From assembly GCF_029504655.1 (NCBI RefSeq), contig NZ_JAQFIL010000001.1, forward strand, positions 7,660,001 through 7,724,000: 64,000 nucleotides of DNA, given 5' to 3'. Below are positions 46,018 to 54,630 of the stretch, piece by piece. The DNA comes from Catalinimonas alkaloidigena (GTDB taxonomy: Bacteria > Bacteroidota > Bacteroidia > Cytophagales > Cyclobacteriaceae). The notes under the pieces were generated by a model that saw only the letters and a list, made by a program, of their open reading frames with translations, made no database searches and was not told the origin of the DNA. The translations under genes and the position numbers were made by a program. Every line of letters begins with the position of its first letter. Within the stretch, counting starts at the first letter, position 1.

Positions 46018-46485
46018 TTACAACTGAACGTTGGCCTCAGGTGTAGTAGTATAAAGCACCTTGAGGGCGTTTGCATTTCTAAGCTCTTGCTGAACGTCAG
46101 AAACGATTCCCATTTTGGCTTCTCTATCTACTTTCATCGCCATGGTAATCTGATCTCTTTCTGCTTCGCTAAGCTTGTCTTTCTCCTGGTTAACAAACTG
46201 AACGATTCCTTCAGGTTCAATCAATACATCATTTACCTGAATCTTAGGCTCAGAACCATACCGCTCAATTTCCTTAGGCTTACCTATGTAAATATAACTT
46301 ACGAGAGATTTTTTCTCAATTTTACTAAGTTGCTCCGCCTGAGGGATACGTTGTAATACCAATAAATCAGTCTCTCTCAACACTGTCGTCACCATAAAGA
46401 AGAACAACAGCATAAAAATGATATCCGGCAATGCTGAAGTAGGGATATCCTGACTGGCAGATGTTTTTTTCTTAAACTTTGACAT
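46018..46485 (-). CDS. exbD: ExbD/TolR-family protein, second copy
   Basis: 155 residues from the ATG at 46485 (a longer frame would start inside the upstream exbD). One membrane helix near the N-terminus holds the conserved channel Asp21 (ALPDIIFMLLFFFMV), followed by a periplasmic domain. It works with ExbB in a proton-driven motor that energises outer-membrane transport or envelope upkeep. It begins one base after the stop of the first exbD. GGAGGAGGT lies 8 bp before the ATG and resembles a Shine-Dalgarno site, but it is also the Gly-Gly-Gly end of the previous protein. Confidence 0.92.
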   Translation of the reverse strand: MSKFKKKTSASQDIPTSALPDIIFMLLFFFMVTTVLRETDLLVLQRIPQAEQLSKIEKKSLVSYIYIGKPKEIERYGSEPKIQVNDVLIEPEGIVQFVNQEKDKLSEAERDQITMAMKVDREAKMGIVSDVQQELRNANALKVLYTTTPEANVQL

Positions 46486-46486
46486 A

Positions 46487-47056
46487 TTAGTTACCTCCTC
46501 CTGCTTTACTGGGTTCTGCAATTGAGATCTGCATAGGGATCTCTTTTCTTAGTTCGTCATAACGCGCCTGTACGCTGGGTTCAGCATCGTTAATATTACG
46601 AACTAATTCAGGAGTGATGCCCAGCTCTGCAGCATAGATCTCATAATACGCCCCTTTAAGTTCATCATATACCGTAATAAATTTCTCGTACCCGGTACCA
46701 CGGTCAGTTTTAAATGAAACTACCGCGTCTGTAGGACTTTCAGAAAGGTCAGGGTTGTTACCATAATTAAGCACAAAATCCTTCACTTTTTCCTTAAGCA
46801 TTCCTACGTCATCCATAGGCTCTCCCTCTACAAGCATTAGATCCTGAGAGTTAAGCAGTACTTTAAAGAGATTTCGCTCATTAAACTTTACTTCAGGAGG
46901 AGGCTCATTAGGGTCAGGCTTAGGGGGAAGGCGAAGTGCCAACCCCTTATCAGATGCAATAGTAGTGGTTACCAGGAAGAATATTAGCAGAAGGAAAGCA
47001 ATGTCAGCCATAGAGCCGGCATTTACTTCCGCTGCACCTCTTTTCTTTCTAGCCAT
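46487..47056 (-). CDS. exbD: ExbD/TolR-family protein, first copy
   Basis: 189 residues. The N-terminal positive tail (ARKKRGAAEVNAG) precedes a membrane helix with the conserved Asp18 (SMADIAFLLLIFFLV), then a longer periplasmic domain than the second copy. The two ExbD copies are diverged, suggesting hetero-oligomers or two functions, as seen in many Bacteroidota Exb operons. It starts one base after the stop of the small membrane-protein gene. Confidence 0.93.
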   Translation of the reverse strand: MARKKRGAAEVNAGSMADIAFLLLIFFLVTTTIASDKGLALRLPPKPDPNEPPPEVKFNERNLFKVLLNSQDLMLVEGEPMDDVGMLKEKVKDFVLNYGNNPDLSESPTDAVVSFKTDRGTGYEKFITVYDELKGAYYEIYAAELGITPELVRNINDAEPSVQARYDELRKEIPMQISIAEPSKAGGGN

Positions 47057-47057
47057 A

Positions 47058-47387
47058 TCACTTGAAAATTTTAGTTACTTCTGTAAAAACAATGCTTACC
47101 AGGGCGATGATCACCAATATATACATAGTGATGAGCGCGCCACCGACAATCTTTGAAGAAGATTCCGTAATACCAAACTTGGTATAAACCGTAGTGACTT
47201 CATTAGTAGACAATGAATATCCGATGAAGAAAACGATTGCGATGCCTACTAATCCAACCACAGTACCTAAGAGTGTTTTGGGATTAGATATAGCATTGAT
47301 CAGAGGCAGTACAATAGCCAATAAGAGCGCCAGGCCTGCCAAGATATATGCGGCATATAAACCGTATGATGCAATAAACTGTTCCAT
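47058..47387 (-). CDS. Small three-helix membrane protein of the exb operon
   Basis: 109 residues with three membrane segments (about 10-32, 37-57, 82-105). No named family was recognised, but a similar small protein is usual between exbB and exbD in Bacteroidota. Position, packing (1 bp to exbD, 32 bp after exbB) and topology suggest an accessory subunit of the motor. Confidence 0.82.
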   Translation of the reverse strand: MEQFIASYGLYAAYILAGLALLLAIVLPLINAISNPKTLLGTVVGLVGIAIVFFIGYSLSTNEVTTVYTKFGITESSSKIVGGALITMYILVIIALVSIVFTEVTKIFK

Positions 47388-47419
47388 ATCAAATTGTTTG
47401 CTTGTTTTGAACGATCAAA

Positions 47420-48292
47420 TTACTTCTCAACTCTTGCACTGGTGCTTCCAGCAGACAATTTGTGCTTAACAAGTAAGTCAACCAAAGCAATAGAAGCATC
47501 TTCCATTGAGTTTACCAAGCCATCAATTTTAGAAACGCAGTAGTTGTAGAACAATTGTAGGATGATCGCTACGATCAAACCAGCAACAGTTGTTAACAGG
47601 GCGATTTTGATACCACCGGCCACAAGTGAAGGAGAGATATCACCAGCTGCTTCAATAGCATCAAAAGCACCAATCATACCGATTACCGTACCCATGAAAC
47701 CAAGCATTGGGGCAATGGCGATGAAAAGAGATATCCAAACTAATCCTTTTTCAAGACGTCCCATTTCCACTGAGCCATAGGCAATAATAGACTTCTCTAC
47801 CATATCAATACCTTCTGACATTCTCATCAGACCTTGTGTAAAGATAGAGGCTACTGGTCCGCGAGTGTTTTTAGTCACATCTTTAGCTGCTTCAACGCCA
47901 CCAGTATTTAGCGCATCCTCTACTTTTGCTAAAAGCTTCTTGGTATTTGTAGTCGCCAGGTTCAAGGTAATAATTCTCTCAATAGCGATTGCCAGACCAA
48001 GAATCAGACAGATCAGTACCGGACTCATAAATTGCCAGTCTCCCTCAATAAACTTTTCTTTTACAGCCTGATGGAAAGTTTGCTCATCCATGTCATCTAC
48101 CAGGTCTTCATCCATAGCTGAGGTAGCAGCGGGAGCAGGCTCTTCTTCCATAGGTTCTTCCATAGCAGCAGCGGTTGTATCCTCTGCCATCTCCGTGGTG
48201 TCAGCGTCCATCTGATCCTGAGCTAAAAGTAGTTGAGAATCACTGAAGGTCAGGATGCCAGTTACTAATAATAAAGCGAATAACTTTTTCAT
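47420..48292 (-). CDS. exbB: ExbB/TolQ/MotA-family proton channel protein
   Basis: 290 residues. Signal peptide (1-24), then an acidic, Met/Glu/Pro/Ala-rich segment (about 26-72) that ExbB of E. coli lacks, then the MotA/TolQ/ExbB core with three membrane helices: FMSPVLICLILGLAIAIERI (about 87-106), ISLFIAIAPMLGFMGTVIGMI and LTTVAGLIVAIILQLFYNY. (Each quoted in parts of up to 20 residues.) First gene of a four-gene operon exbB-X-exbD-exbD transcribed leftward to the terminator at 45964. It should drive TonB-type import or a Tol-like function; no tonB gene is in the window. Confidence 0.93.
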   Translation of the reverse strand: MKKLFALLLVTGILTFSDSQLLLAQDQMDADTTEMAEDTTAAAMEEPMEEEPAPAATSAMDEDLVDDMDEQTFHQAVKEKFIEGDWQFMSPVLICLILGLAIAIERIITLNLATTNTKKLLAKVEDALNTGGVEAAKDVTKNTRGPVASIFTQGLMRMSEGIDMVEKSIIAYGSVEMGRLEKGLVWISLFIAIAPMLGFMGTVIGMIGAFDAIEAAGDISPSLVAGGIKIALLTTVAGLIVAIILQLFYNYCVSKIDGLVNSMEDASIALVDLLVKHKLSAGSTSARVEK

Positions 48293-48370
48293 AACGTGTT
48301 TAGTAGTCTGTTGTAGTGATTAAATAAAGTTAGTTAAAGATTTATAGGTCAAAATTAAAAACATATATGG

Positions 48371-48462
<92 letters not shown>

Positions 48463-48761
48463 AAAAAGCTATAAACTAAGCTAGAACTGTACTTTTCTTA
48501 TAAATAGTGTTACCTACAAATAAATCAATAATATATGCTATATGCAAGTTTTAAGATCAAATCGTATGGAAAAATAAGGTTATATTAAATACAGTTAATT
48601 TCACCTGTGCTTCTACATCAACAAACTGTAAAATTATGTGTATTAACTTAAACAATTGTCAATAAATATAGAATCAAGCATTAAACTTACTAATAATTTT
48701 GTCATTTATTGTAAGTTTTTTTTTGTACAAGAGGGTAAAGTGATTGTAATTCAATTGTATT

Positions 48762-49835
48762 TTAATAAGTTTCTCCACAGATAGGAAGAGGAAGCAAACG
48801 CTTGACTTCCTGTGAGTCTGACTCCTTGCCCAGCAGGAACATCATCTTCGTAACAGCCGCCTCTGTCGTCATGTCTTTACCGCTTATAACTCCGATGTCA
48901 TCCAAGCTTCTGCTGGTTTGGTATCTCCCCTGTATCACCCGGCCTCCGCTGCATTGTGAAATATTAAGAATAATCACCCCACGGTCAATTGCGTCAGAGA
49001 GACTATCCAGCATAAAAGTATCGGTAGGTGCATTGCCTGACCCAAAAGTTTCAAGCACCACTCCCTTAATATCCGGAATCTGTAAAATACTCTCTACTAC
49101 ACGCCTGCTAATTCCGGGAAAGAGCTTGAGAATAGCGACATTGGAATCCAGTTTATTATGGTAGACCAATTTTCGTCCTGCTTCGTAGGCTTTAATAGCA
49201 GACTTATTGTAGTCAATCACTACACCTGCTTCGCCCAGGATAGGGTAGTTCTCTGACTCAAATGCATCAAAATGAATACTCTGCCTTTTACTGCTGCGGT
49301 TTCCTCTCAAAAGGAGGTTACCAAAGTAGATGCAGACCTCCGGAACTACAGGCTTGCCATCACGGTACTCACTGGCGATCTCAAGGGCGGTAATAAAGTT
49401 TTCGTGGGCATCAGACCTTTTAGAGCCAATGGGTAGCTGGGCACCGGTAAAGATTACCGGCTTATTCAGCCCTTCCAGCATATAGCTGAGTGCCGAAGCG
49501 CTATAAGCCATAGTATCAGTACCATGTATCACTACAAAACCATCATAGCGGCGGTAGTTTTCATAAATAATATAAGCCATATCAACCCAGTGAATAGGGC
49601 GTATATTAGCAGAGTCTACCAGCTCTGGAAAAGAAATGACAGTAATATGAATATTGAAGCCTTGAATAGAAGGGACTTTCTCTACAATTCTGGAAAAATT
49701 GAAAGGCATCAGCGAACCACGCTCATCATAAGACATTCCCAGGGTGCCTCCCGTATAAATAATAAGTACAGCAGACATGGGTTTATCAGGTGAGGCCGTA
49801 TTAATGTTGACTATTTTGTAATTCTGTCTTTCCAT
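48762..49835 (-). CDS. ansA: L-asparaginase, type I
   Basis: 357 residues, cytoplasmic; hydrolyses asparagine to aspartate and ammonia. Catalytic Thr motifs are IYTGGTLGM (about 26-34) and VIHGTDTMAYSASAL (about 98-112); TGAQLP and GSKRSDAHENF complete the active site. The N-terminal YKIVNINTASP segment is typical of the Bacteroidota enzyme. It starts 31 bp after tatD and probably shares its message. Confidence 0.95.
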   Translation of the reverse strand: MERQNYKIVNINTASPDKPMSAVLIIYTGGTLGMSYDERGSLMPFNFSRIVEKVPSIQGFNIHITVISFPELVDSANIRPIHWVDMAYIIYENYRRYDGFVVIHGTDTMAYSASALSYMLEGLNKPVIFTGAQLPIGSKRSDAHENFITALEIASEYRDGKPVVPEVCIYFGNLLLRGNRSSKRQSIHFDAFESENYPILGEAGVVIDYNKSAIKAYEAGRKLVYHNKLDSNVAILKLFPGISRRVVESILQIPDIKGVVLETFGSGNAPTDTFMLDSLSDAIDRGVIILNISQCSGGRVIQGRYQTSRSLDDIGVISGKDMTTEAAVTKMMFLLGKESDSQEVKRLLPLPICGETY

Positions 49836-49866
49836 ATTCGGATACTAGAAGAAAGCGAAAATACAA

Positions 49867-50637
49867 TTAAAATGAATTAAATAACGAAAGTGCATTAGAA
49901 GTTGTGCTACTTGCGAGTGTTTCTAACTCCATTTTACGATACTCGGCGATTTTGTTTGCGATCAGAGGGATGTAAGTAGGTTCATTGCGCTTTCCTCTTT
50001 TGGGTACCGGAGCCAGGTAAGGACTGTCAGTTTCTAATACGATCTGATCCAAAGCAATGTCGGGAATAACTTCGTCCATTTTTGCGTTTTTAAAAGTAGA
50101 TACTCCTCCCAGGCCCACCAGAAAACCTACATCTTTAATACGCTTCGCATCTTCTACACTACCGGTAAAGCAATGAAATATGCCTCTCAGCTTTTCATCA
50201 TGTAATTCTTCCACCAGCCGTATGCTATCTTCAAACGAGTCCCGCGTGTGGATGACAATAGGCAGCTGATATTGCTTGGCCCATTCAATCTGTATTTTAA
50301 AAGCTTCCTGCTGCTGCTCGGCAAAGCTGGTGTCCCAGTAGTAATCCAGCCCGATTTCGCCCAGGGCAGCAAAAGGGCGTTTGCTTAGCCACTCTTCTAC
50401 ACGGTACAGCTCTTTTTCAAAGTCTTTTTTTACAGACGTAGGGTGTAGTCCCATCATAGGAATACACTGTTCAGGGTTACGGTTTTCCAGTTCCAGCATA
50501 CCATCTATAGAAGTATGGTCTATATTAGGCATGTAAATCTTCTCTACACCCTCTTCCCGGCATCTTTCCAGTACATCCTCGATGTCATCTTTAAACTTTT
50601 CGTCATAAATATGGGCGTGGGTATCAATGAAGGTCAT
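49867..50637 (-). CDS. tatD: TatD-family metal-dependent DNase/hydrolase
   Basis: 256 residues. All metal ligands are in place: His7 and His9 (IDTHAHIYD), Glu94 (ALGEIGLDYY), His130 (VIHTRD), His155 (GIFHCFTGS) and Asp204 (LETDSPYLAP). The family removes nucleotides from DNA and may act in DNA repair or on damaged nucleic acids. Middle gene between a glycosyltransferase and ansA. Confidence 0.95.
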   Translation of the reverse strand: MTFIDTHAHIYDEKFKDDIEDVLERCREEGVEKIYMPNIDHTSIDGMLELENRNPEQCIPMMGLHPTSVKKDFEKELYRVEEWLSKRPFAALGEIGLDYYWDTSFAEQQQEAFKIQIEWAKQYQLPIVIHTRDSFEDSIRLVEELHDEKLRGIFHCFTGSVEDAKRIKDVGFLVGLGGVSTFKNAKMDEVIPDIALDQIVLETDSPYLAPVPKRGKRNEPTYIPLIANKIAEYRKMELETLASSTTSNALSLFNSF

Positions 50638-50752
50638 AATGATTACGGTTTAGTAAATTTGGAAGTGAACATTGCAGTTTTCTCCAGGCATGCAAACCAA
50701 TAAAGGAATCGGTGAGAAGTCAACAGATCATCTTTTTATTATGCTATACATT

Positions 50753-51961
50753 TTAATACTTTCTTCCTTTCCATCTTGTTTTGATAGGCAGAAAATATAT
50801 GGCAAGGGTAAGCAGTGTCAGTACTGCTGCATATAGGTCATAGAGTGCAAGATAACGTATCAGCTTTTTTTTGGGTTTCTTGCTTAACCTTAATTTTCTT
50901 TCTACCGCCAAAATAAAAAGACCTTGTAAACACCCTTTCAACAACCATAGTCCCAGAGTTGCTAAGGGGTGAAAAAAAAGTAAAATGATGACCAGCGGAA
51001 AAAACAGCGCCTGTAGAAAAAGTATGCCAAGAATGGGAAGTGGTAGCCGGATAGCCCCATGCATCCAACGTTTACGCTGTTGTAACAGCTCACTCCATGA
51101 AGTCATAGGTTGGGTAAAAGCTACCACTTGTGATGCTACCACATTCCTGAAGCCATATCCATTACTGGTAATTTGGTGTAATATCTGAAAATCTTCGGTG
51201 ATGGAAAAAGGTAGGTTCTCATAGCCTCCGGTAGCACGATAAGCTGGCAGATACATCATTTTGTTATTCCCCATAGTAGCAATAGGCATTCCCCAGTCGC
51301 TGGCTACTTTTACCATGCCTAAAGCAAAGAGCCAGTCAATGCGTTGAAGTTGTCCCCAGACTGTACTGCTGTCAACCAGCGTAATGCCTGTAACTACTCC
51401 TACTTCCTTCTTCTTAGGCAGGGCTTGCCAGCTTCGTACCATGCCTCTTATCCAATTAGGTTGTACCTGCATATCTGCATCGGTGACAAGTAAGAGCTGA
51501 GGGGGATCAGTCTGTTGTTCTACTGCCAGGACCAATTGGGCCACTACATTGGCTTTGGCTTTTGCTTCTCCTACTCTTGCTTTGATATCTATGAGAAGTA
51601 CGCGTGATTCTTTCTTTTGATAAGCCCGGGCAATGGCTAGTGTTTCATCTTCTGAGGCATCATTACCTATCCAGATGCTTAACTTATCTGCGGGGTAATC
51701 TGAAGCCAGAAGGCTATCTAAGCACGAAGGCAGTAGTTTTTCTTCGTTTCTTACTGCCAGCAGCACTGCCACTTTAGGATACTCTACTAGCTTAGGACGT
51801 AGCATGGGGAGGAGTTCCGAATGAGTTTTTGTATAGGTTTGCTGGTTTTCGTTGCCTTCATAGCTACGGAAGTTGAATCTCCAGAAAAATAGCAAGAGTA
51901 GATCAGCCACTATCGTAAATGCGGCCATACAAATGGCTGATATAATGATAATATCAATCAC
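50753..51961 (-). CDS. Glycosyltransferase family 2, membrane-bound
   Basis: 402 residues. One N-terminal helix (about 5-28), a GT-A catalytic domain (about 60-290) with AVRNEEK, the DAD metal motif (VTDADMQV), the TED acceptor-site motif and QQRKRW, then three to four C-terminal helices. The QxxRW motif marks processive-type GT2 enzymes (cellulose, hyaluronan and poly-GlcNAc synthase-like). Its start overlaps the stop of the polysaccharide deacetylase gene by 4 bp, so synthesis and trimming of one glycan are likely paired. Confidence 0.9.
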   Translation of the reverse strand: MIDIIIISAICMAAFTIVADLLLLFFWRFNFRSYEGNENQQTYTKTHSELLPMLRPKLVEYPKVAVLLAVRNEEKLLPSCLDSLLASDYPADKLSIWIGNDASEDETLAIARAYQKKESRVLLIDIKARVGEAKAKANVVAQLVLAVEQQTDPPQLLLVTDADMQVQPNWIRGMVRSWQALPKKKEVGVVTGITLVDSSTVWGQLQRIDWLFALGMVKVASDWGMPIATMGNNKMMYLPAYRATGGYENLPFSITEDFQILHQITSNGYGFRNVVASQVVAFTQPMTSWSELLQQRKRWMHGAIRLPLPILGILFLQALFFPLVIILLFFHPLATLGLWLLKGCLQGLFILAVERKLRLSKKPKKKLIRYLALYDLYAAVLTLLTLAIYFLPIKTRWKGRKY

Positions 51962-52590
51962 AGTGCGGAAAACTGAAAGCCTGCCTCAGAAAAGTGAGCC
52001 AGGTAGCGAGGGAGCACATATTTTAAGTTTTTTGCTGCTTTATGACTATCGTGGAAAATAATGATGGTACCGTGTTTGCTGTGATGAATACATTTCTGTA
52101 AGCATTTTTCTGCTGAAAAATCCGGATCAAAGTCACCTGCCAGAATATCCCACATCACAATTTGATACTCATTTTTTAGCAGCTTTATCTGGGAGCGTTT
52201 GATTTTACCGTATGGAGGTCGAAATAGTGGTTTCTCCGATTCATGAGAATATTGTTCCTGGCTCTGTCTGCAATATGTTACATTTTCAAGGTAATGCGTG
52301 TTTTCAGTTTTCCATCCGTTCAGATGGTTGTAGGTGTGATTCCCGGTGCGGTGACCGGCATCCAGGATTTGCTGGTAGACCTGTGGATAGCGATCAATAT
52401 TTTCTCCTACACAAAAGAAAGTTGCTTTGGCCCCGAAATCTTTCAAAGTATCCAACACAATAGGGGTGACTTCGGGAATAGGACCATCATCAAAGGTTAG
52501 GAATATTTGTTTGCCATTTTCTTTCTTATAGTCCCACAGCAGATCTGAGTAGAGCAACTTGAGCAATGACGGTGTTTTGAAAAAATTCAT
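51958..52590 (-). CDS. Polysaccharide deacetylase (NodB homology domain, CE4)
   Basis: 210 residues, no clear signal peptide. Full CE4 motif set: TFDDGP (about 32-37), the zinc pair in GNHTYNH (about 83-89), RPPYG (about 125-129) and a late WDILAGDFD and IIFHDSH. Removes N- or O-acetyl groups from a polymer. Coupled to the GT2 gene downstream and 16 bp after the PP2C phosphatase gene. Confidence 0.92.
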   Translation of the reverse strand: MNFFKTPSLLKLLYSDLLWDYKKENGKQIFLTFDDGPIPEVTPIVLDTLKDFGAKATFFCVGENIDRYPQVYQQILDAGHRTGNHTYNHLNGWKTENTHYLENVTYCRQSQEQYSHESEKPLFRPPYGKIKRSQIKLLKNEYQIVMWDILAGDFDPDFSAEKCLQKCIHHSKHGTIIIFHDSHKAAKNLKYVLPRYLAHFSEAGFQFSAL

Positions 52591-52606
52591 ATGTACTCAT
52601 CCGATC

Positions 52607-53875
52607 TTATAAAGCCCCTCCATCAAATTTGTTGTTCACCATGACCGACATGAAAGTGATGTCATCATGGTATTCATTGCCACCACTGTATTCATCCAAC
52701 TCTTTGAAAAGATAACGGTGAATGTCAGGCAGGTTCAGGTCAGCATGTCTTACAAGAAACTTCTCTAGTCTTTCCATGCCATACTCCTCATCATGCTGGT
52801 TGAAAGTTTCAGTAAGGCCGTCAGTGTACGCAAAGAGCATAAAATTGTCAATGTCTTCTAACAATCCTTCATTGAGAAAAGGAAGCGGATGAAAACTTCC
52901 CAGCATGACTGTACCCTGGTCCATCAACTGAATTTTCTTGCTTTCATTAATTAACATGGGAGGGGTATGGCCAGCATTAACGTAGCGTAGCTGCTTTGCT
53001 TGCTGATCGTAAATGGCAATAAAAAATGTGATGAAGTTTTCACCATTGGCGCTTTGCAATACCTGGTAGTTGAGTTCAGGAATTACCTCTTTCAGATTCA
53101 TGGTTTGCCGAACGATGGTGCGTAGGGCGGCCTGAAAGTTAGACATCAAAATTGCTGCGGGGACCCCTTTACCCGAAACATCAGCTATGCAGAAAAGAGA
53201 GTGATTGGCCGTAAGTTTAATAAAGTCATAATAATCACCACCCACAGAGTGATGAGGCATATAACTGGCTTCTACCTGCAGCCCCTCATGTTGAGGAAGC
53301 TCTTTAGGAAACAAAAATTGTTGCACCTGACGGGCAATCTCCATTTCCTTACGCATGGCTTCCTGTGCCAGTTGGCGGCGGGCCAGTTTTTTGTTTTCAA
53401 TAGCTACGATGATAATATTGCTTAGCGCCTGGATAAAAGTGGTCCCAATCTCAGTTTGCTGTCCGTCAATTTCTTTTTGTAAGCCACCCAAGAATACCAG
53501 GGCAAGCACACTGTTTTTGTGAGACACCGGGATAACGATATCAAACTCATCAAAAAAGCCGGGGTCCTCGAGTTCTTCTACCTTGGTGATTTGTTTGATA
53601 GGCAGAAAATGCTCATTAAGCATGATGTTGGTGAAACTGATTTCAGTTCCGAAATTCGTTTTACACTCCCAACGATCGGCATCACGCTCCTCCTCCATTA
53701 ATACATAAAGCGCAAGCTTCTGGATATTTAGGTTGGCACGCAGTGTAAAATTGAAAATTTTATAAAGGGAATCTTCAGATAGGTTGTTGTTGATAGCCTG
53801 CGTTACCTCCAATAAAGAATTCAGTTCAAGCTCCTTGAGCTCATATTGTGTTCTGAGTATTGTGTTTACGTCCAT
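52607..53875 (-). CDS. SpoIIE/RsbU-type PP2C phosphatase with N-terminal GAF-like region
   Basis: 422 residues from the ATG at 53875 (an in-frame GTG 12 bp earlier is weaker). Residues about 10-170 look like a GAF-type sensor domain (LLEVTQAINNNLSEDSLYKI, VIPVSHKNSVLALVFLGG). A linker helix leads to a SpoIIE-type PP2C domain (about 200-420): GGDYYDFI, IADVSGKGVPAA, YVNAGHTPPM and FAYTDGLTE with metal-binding Asp residues. Such proteins dephosphorylate anti-sigma-factor antagonists, but no such partner lies nearby. First gene in a run with the deacetylase and the glycosyltransferase. Confidence 0.92.
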   Translation of the reverse strand: MDVNTILRTQYELKELELNSLLEVTQAINNNLSEDSLYKIFNFTLRANLNIQKLALYVLMEEERDADRWECKTNFGTEISFTNIMLNEHFLPIKQITKVEELEDPGFFDEFDIVIPVSHKNSVLALVFLGGLQKEIDGQQTEIGTTFIQALSNIIIVAIENKKLARRQLAQEAMRKEMEIARQVQQFLFPKELPQHEGLQVEASYMPHHSVGGDYYDFIKLTANHSLFCIADVSGKGVPAAILMSNFQAALRTIVRQTMNLKEVIPELNYQVLQSANGENFITFFIAIYDQQAKQLRYVNAGHTPPMLINESKKIQLMDQGTVMLGSFHPLPFLNEGLLEDIDNFMLFAYTDGLTETFNQHDEEYGMERLEKFLVRHADLNLPDIHRYLFKELDEYSGGNEYHDDITFMSVMVNNKFDGGAL

Positions 53876-54178
53876 GTAGTCCTCCACAGCTAGGCCTCCA
53901 ACTTGTGCTGTTATTGCTTAAGTCTAAATAAGTTTGCCTACTACAAAATTAACATTTTAGCGCAAAAAGAAAATTGTACTTCCGGGATTGGTCTTTCCAA
54001 GGGGGCGAAAAGAGTAATTGTGTTCGCTCCTGTGACAAGGGTGTTCGCCAGAGGACAGTTGAATATTTACCCTTTATCCATAAGTATTTGATTATCAATT
54101 AAGTATGTTTTTGGCATAGCGTTGGTCAATAGCCTTATCAAACAACATTAACTTTTTTTAACCCAAATTTTGAAAGAC

Positions 54179-54583
54179 ATGAAATCAGTTACCAAAACCC
54201 TAATCCTAGCTTTAGTAGCCATAGTAGTAAATGTAAATGCGTTCGCGGCAATAGATGTAGACAAGACTACGGAAAAAGCTCGTGAAGCAGTAGAAGCGGC
54301 CAGCCCTGATGATTGGCATACTTATGCAGAGGCTGCTGAAAAATGTATCAAAAAAGGAGTCAACCTGAAGGAAGCTGCCGCATGGATTAAAAGGTCAGTA
54401 GAGATTAAAGAGACTTCTTACAATCTAAAAGTGCTCGGATCATATTATGAATTGAATAAACTTCCCGAACAAGCAGTTGAAGCTTACAGCAAAAGTATTA
54501 GGGTAGGAAAAATAGAAGATAAAAATTATGCCGACAAAGCAACCCAGGATAAAATTGTAAAATTAGTTAGGCAGTTAGGTTAG
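54179..54583 (+). CDS. Small exported TPR-like protein
   Basis: 134 residues from the ATG at 54179 (a TTG 9 bp upstream is also in frame). Signal peptide about 1-22 (ending NAFA). The mature part is helical, with one or two TPR-like units (AWIKRSVEIKETSYNLKVLG, YYELNKLPEQAVEAYSKSIR). Probably a periplasmic scaffold; function unknown. A UUCG-loop terminator follows. The 300 bp upstream hold a TAAGTTTG at 53926-53933 that fits a -7 box but is far from the gene. Confidence 0.75.
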   Translation: MKSVTKTLILALVAIVVNVNAFAAIDVDKTTEKAREAVEAASPDDWHTYAEAAEKCIKKGVNLKEAAAWIKRSVEIKETSYNLKVLGSYYELNKLPEQAVEAYSKSIRVGKIEDKNYADKATQDKIVKLVRQLG

Positions 54584-54605
54584 TTTATTGGTAAGCAGAT
54601 GAAAG

Positions 54606-54629
54606 AGGCTCCTTCGGGGGCCTTTTTTT
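54606..54629 (+). terminator. Intrinsic terminator with a UUCG loop
   Basis: AGGCTCC (54606-54612) pairs with GGGGCCT-type arm 54617-54623 (one G-U) around TTCG, with seven T (54623-54629). Confidence 0.9.
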
Positions 54630-54630
54630 A

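Noticed and set aside
48683..48718. 8-bp hairpin with a nine-T run downstream of tRNA-Ser
   Set aside because: The T-run is on the plus strand, but both neighbours are on the minus strand, and the loop is 20 nt; not a convincing terminator.
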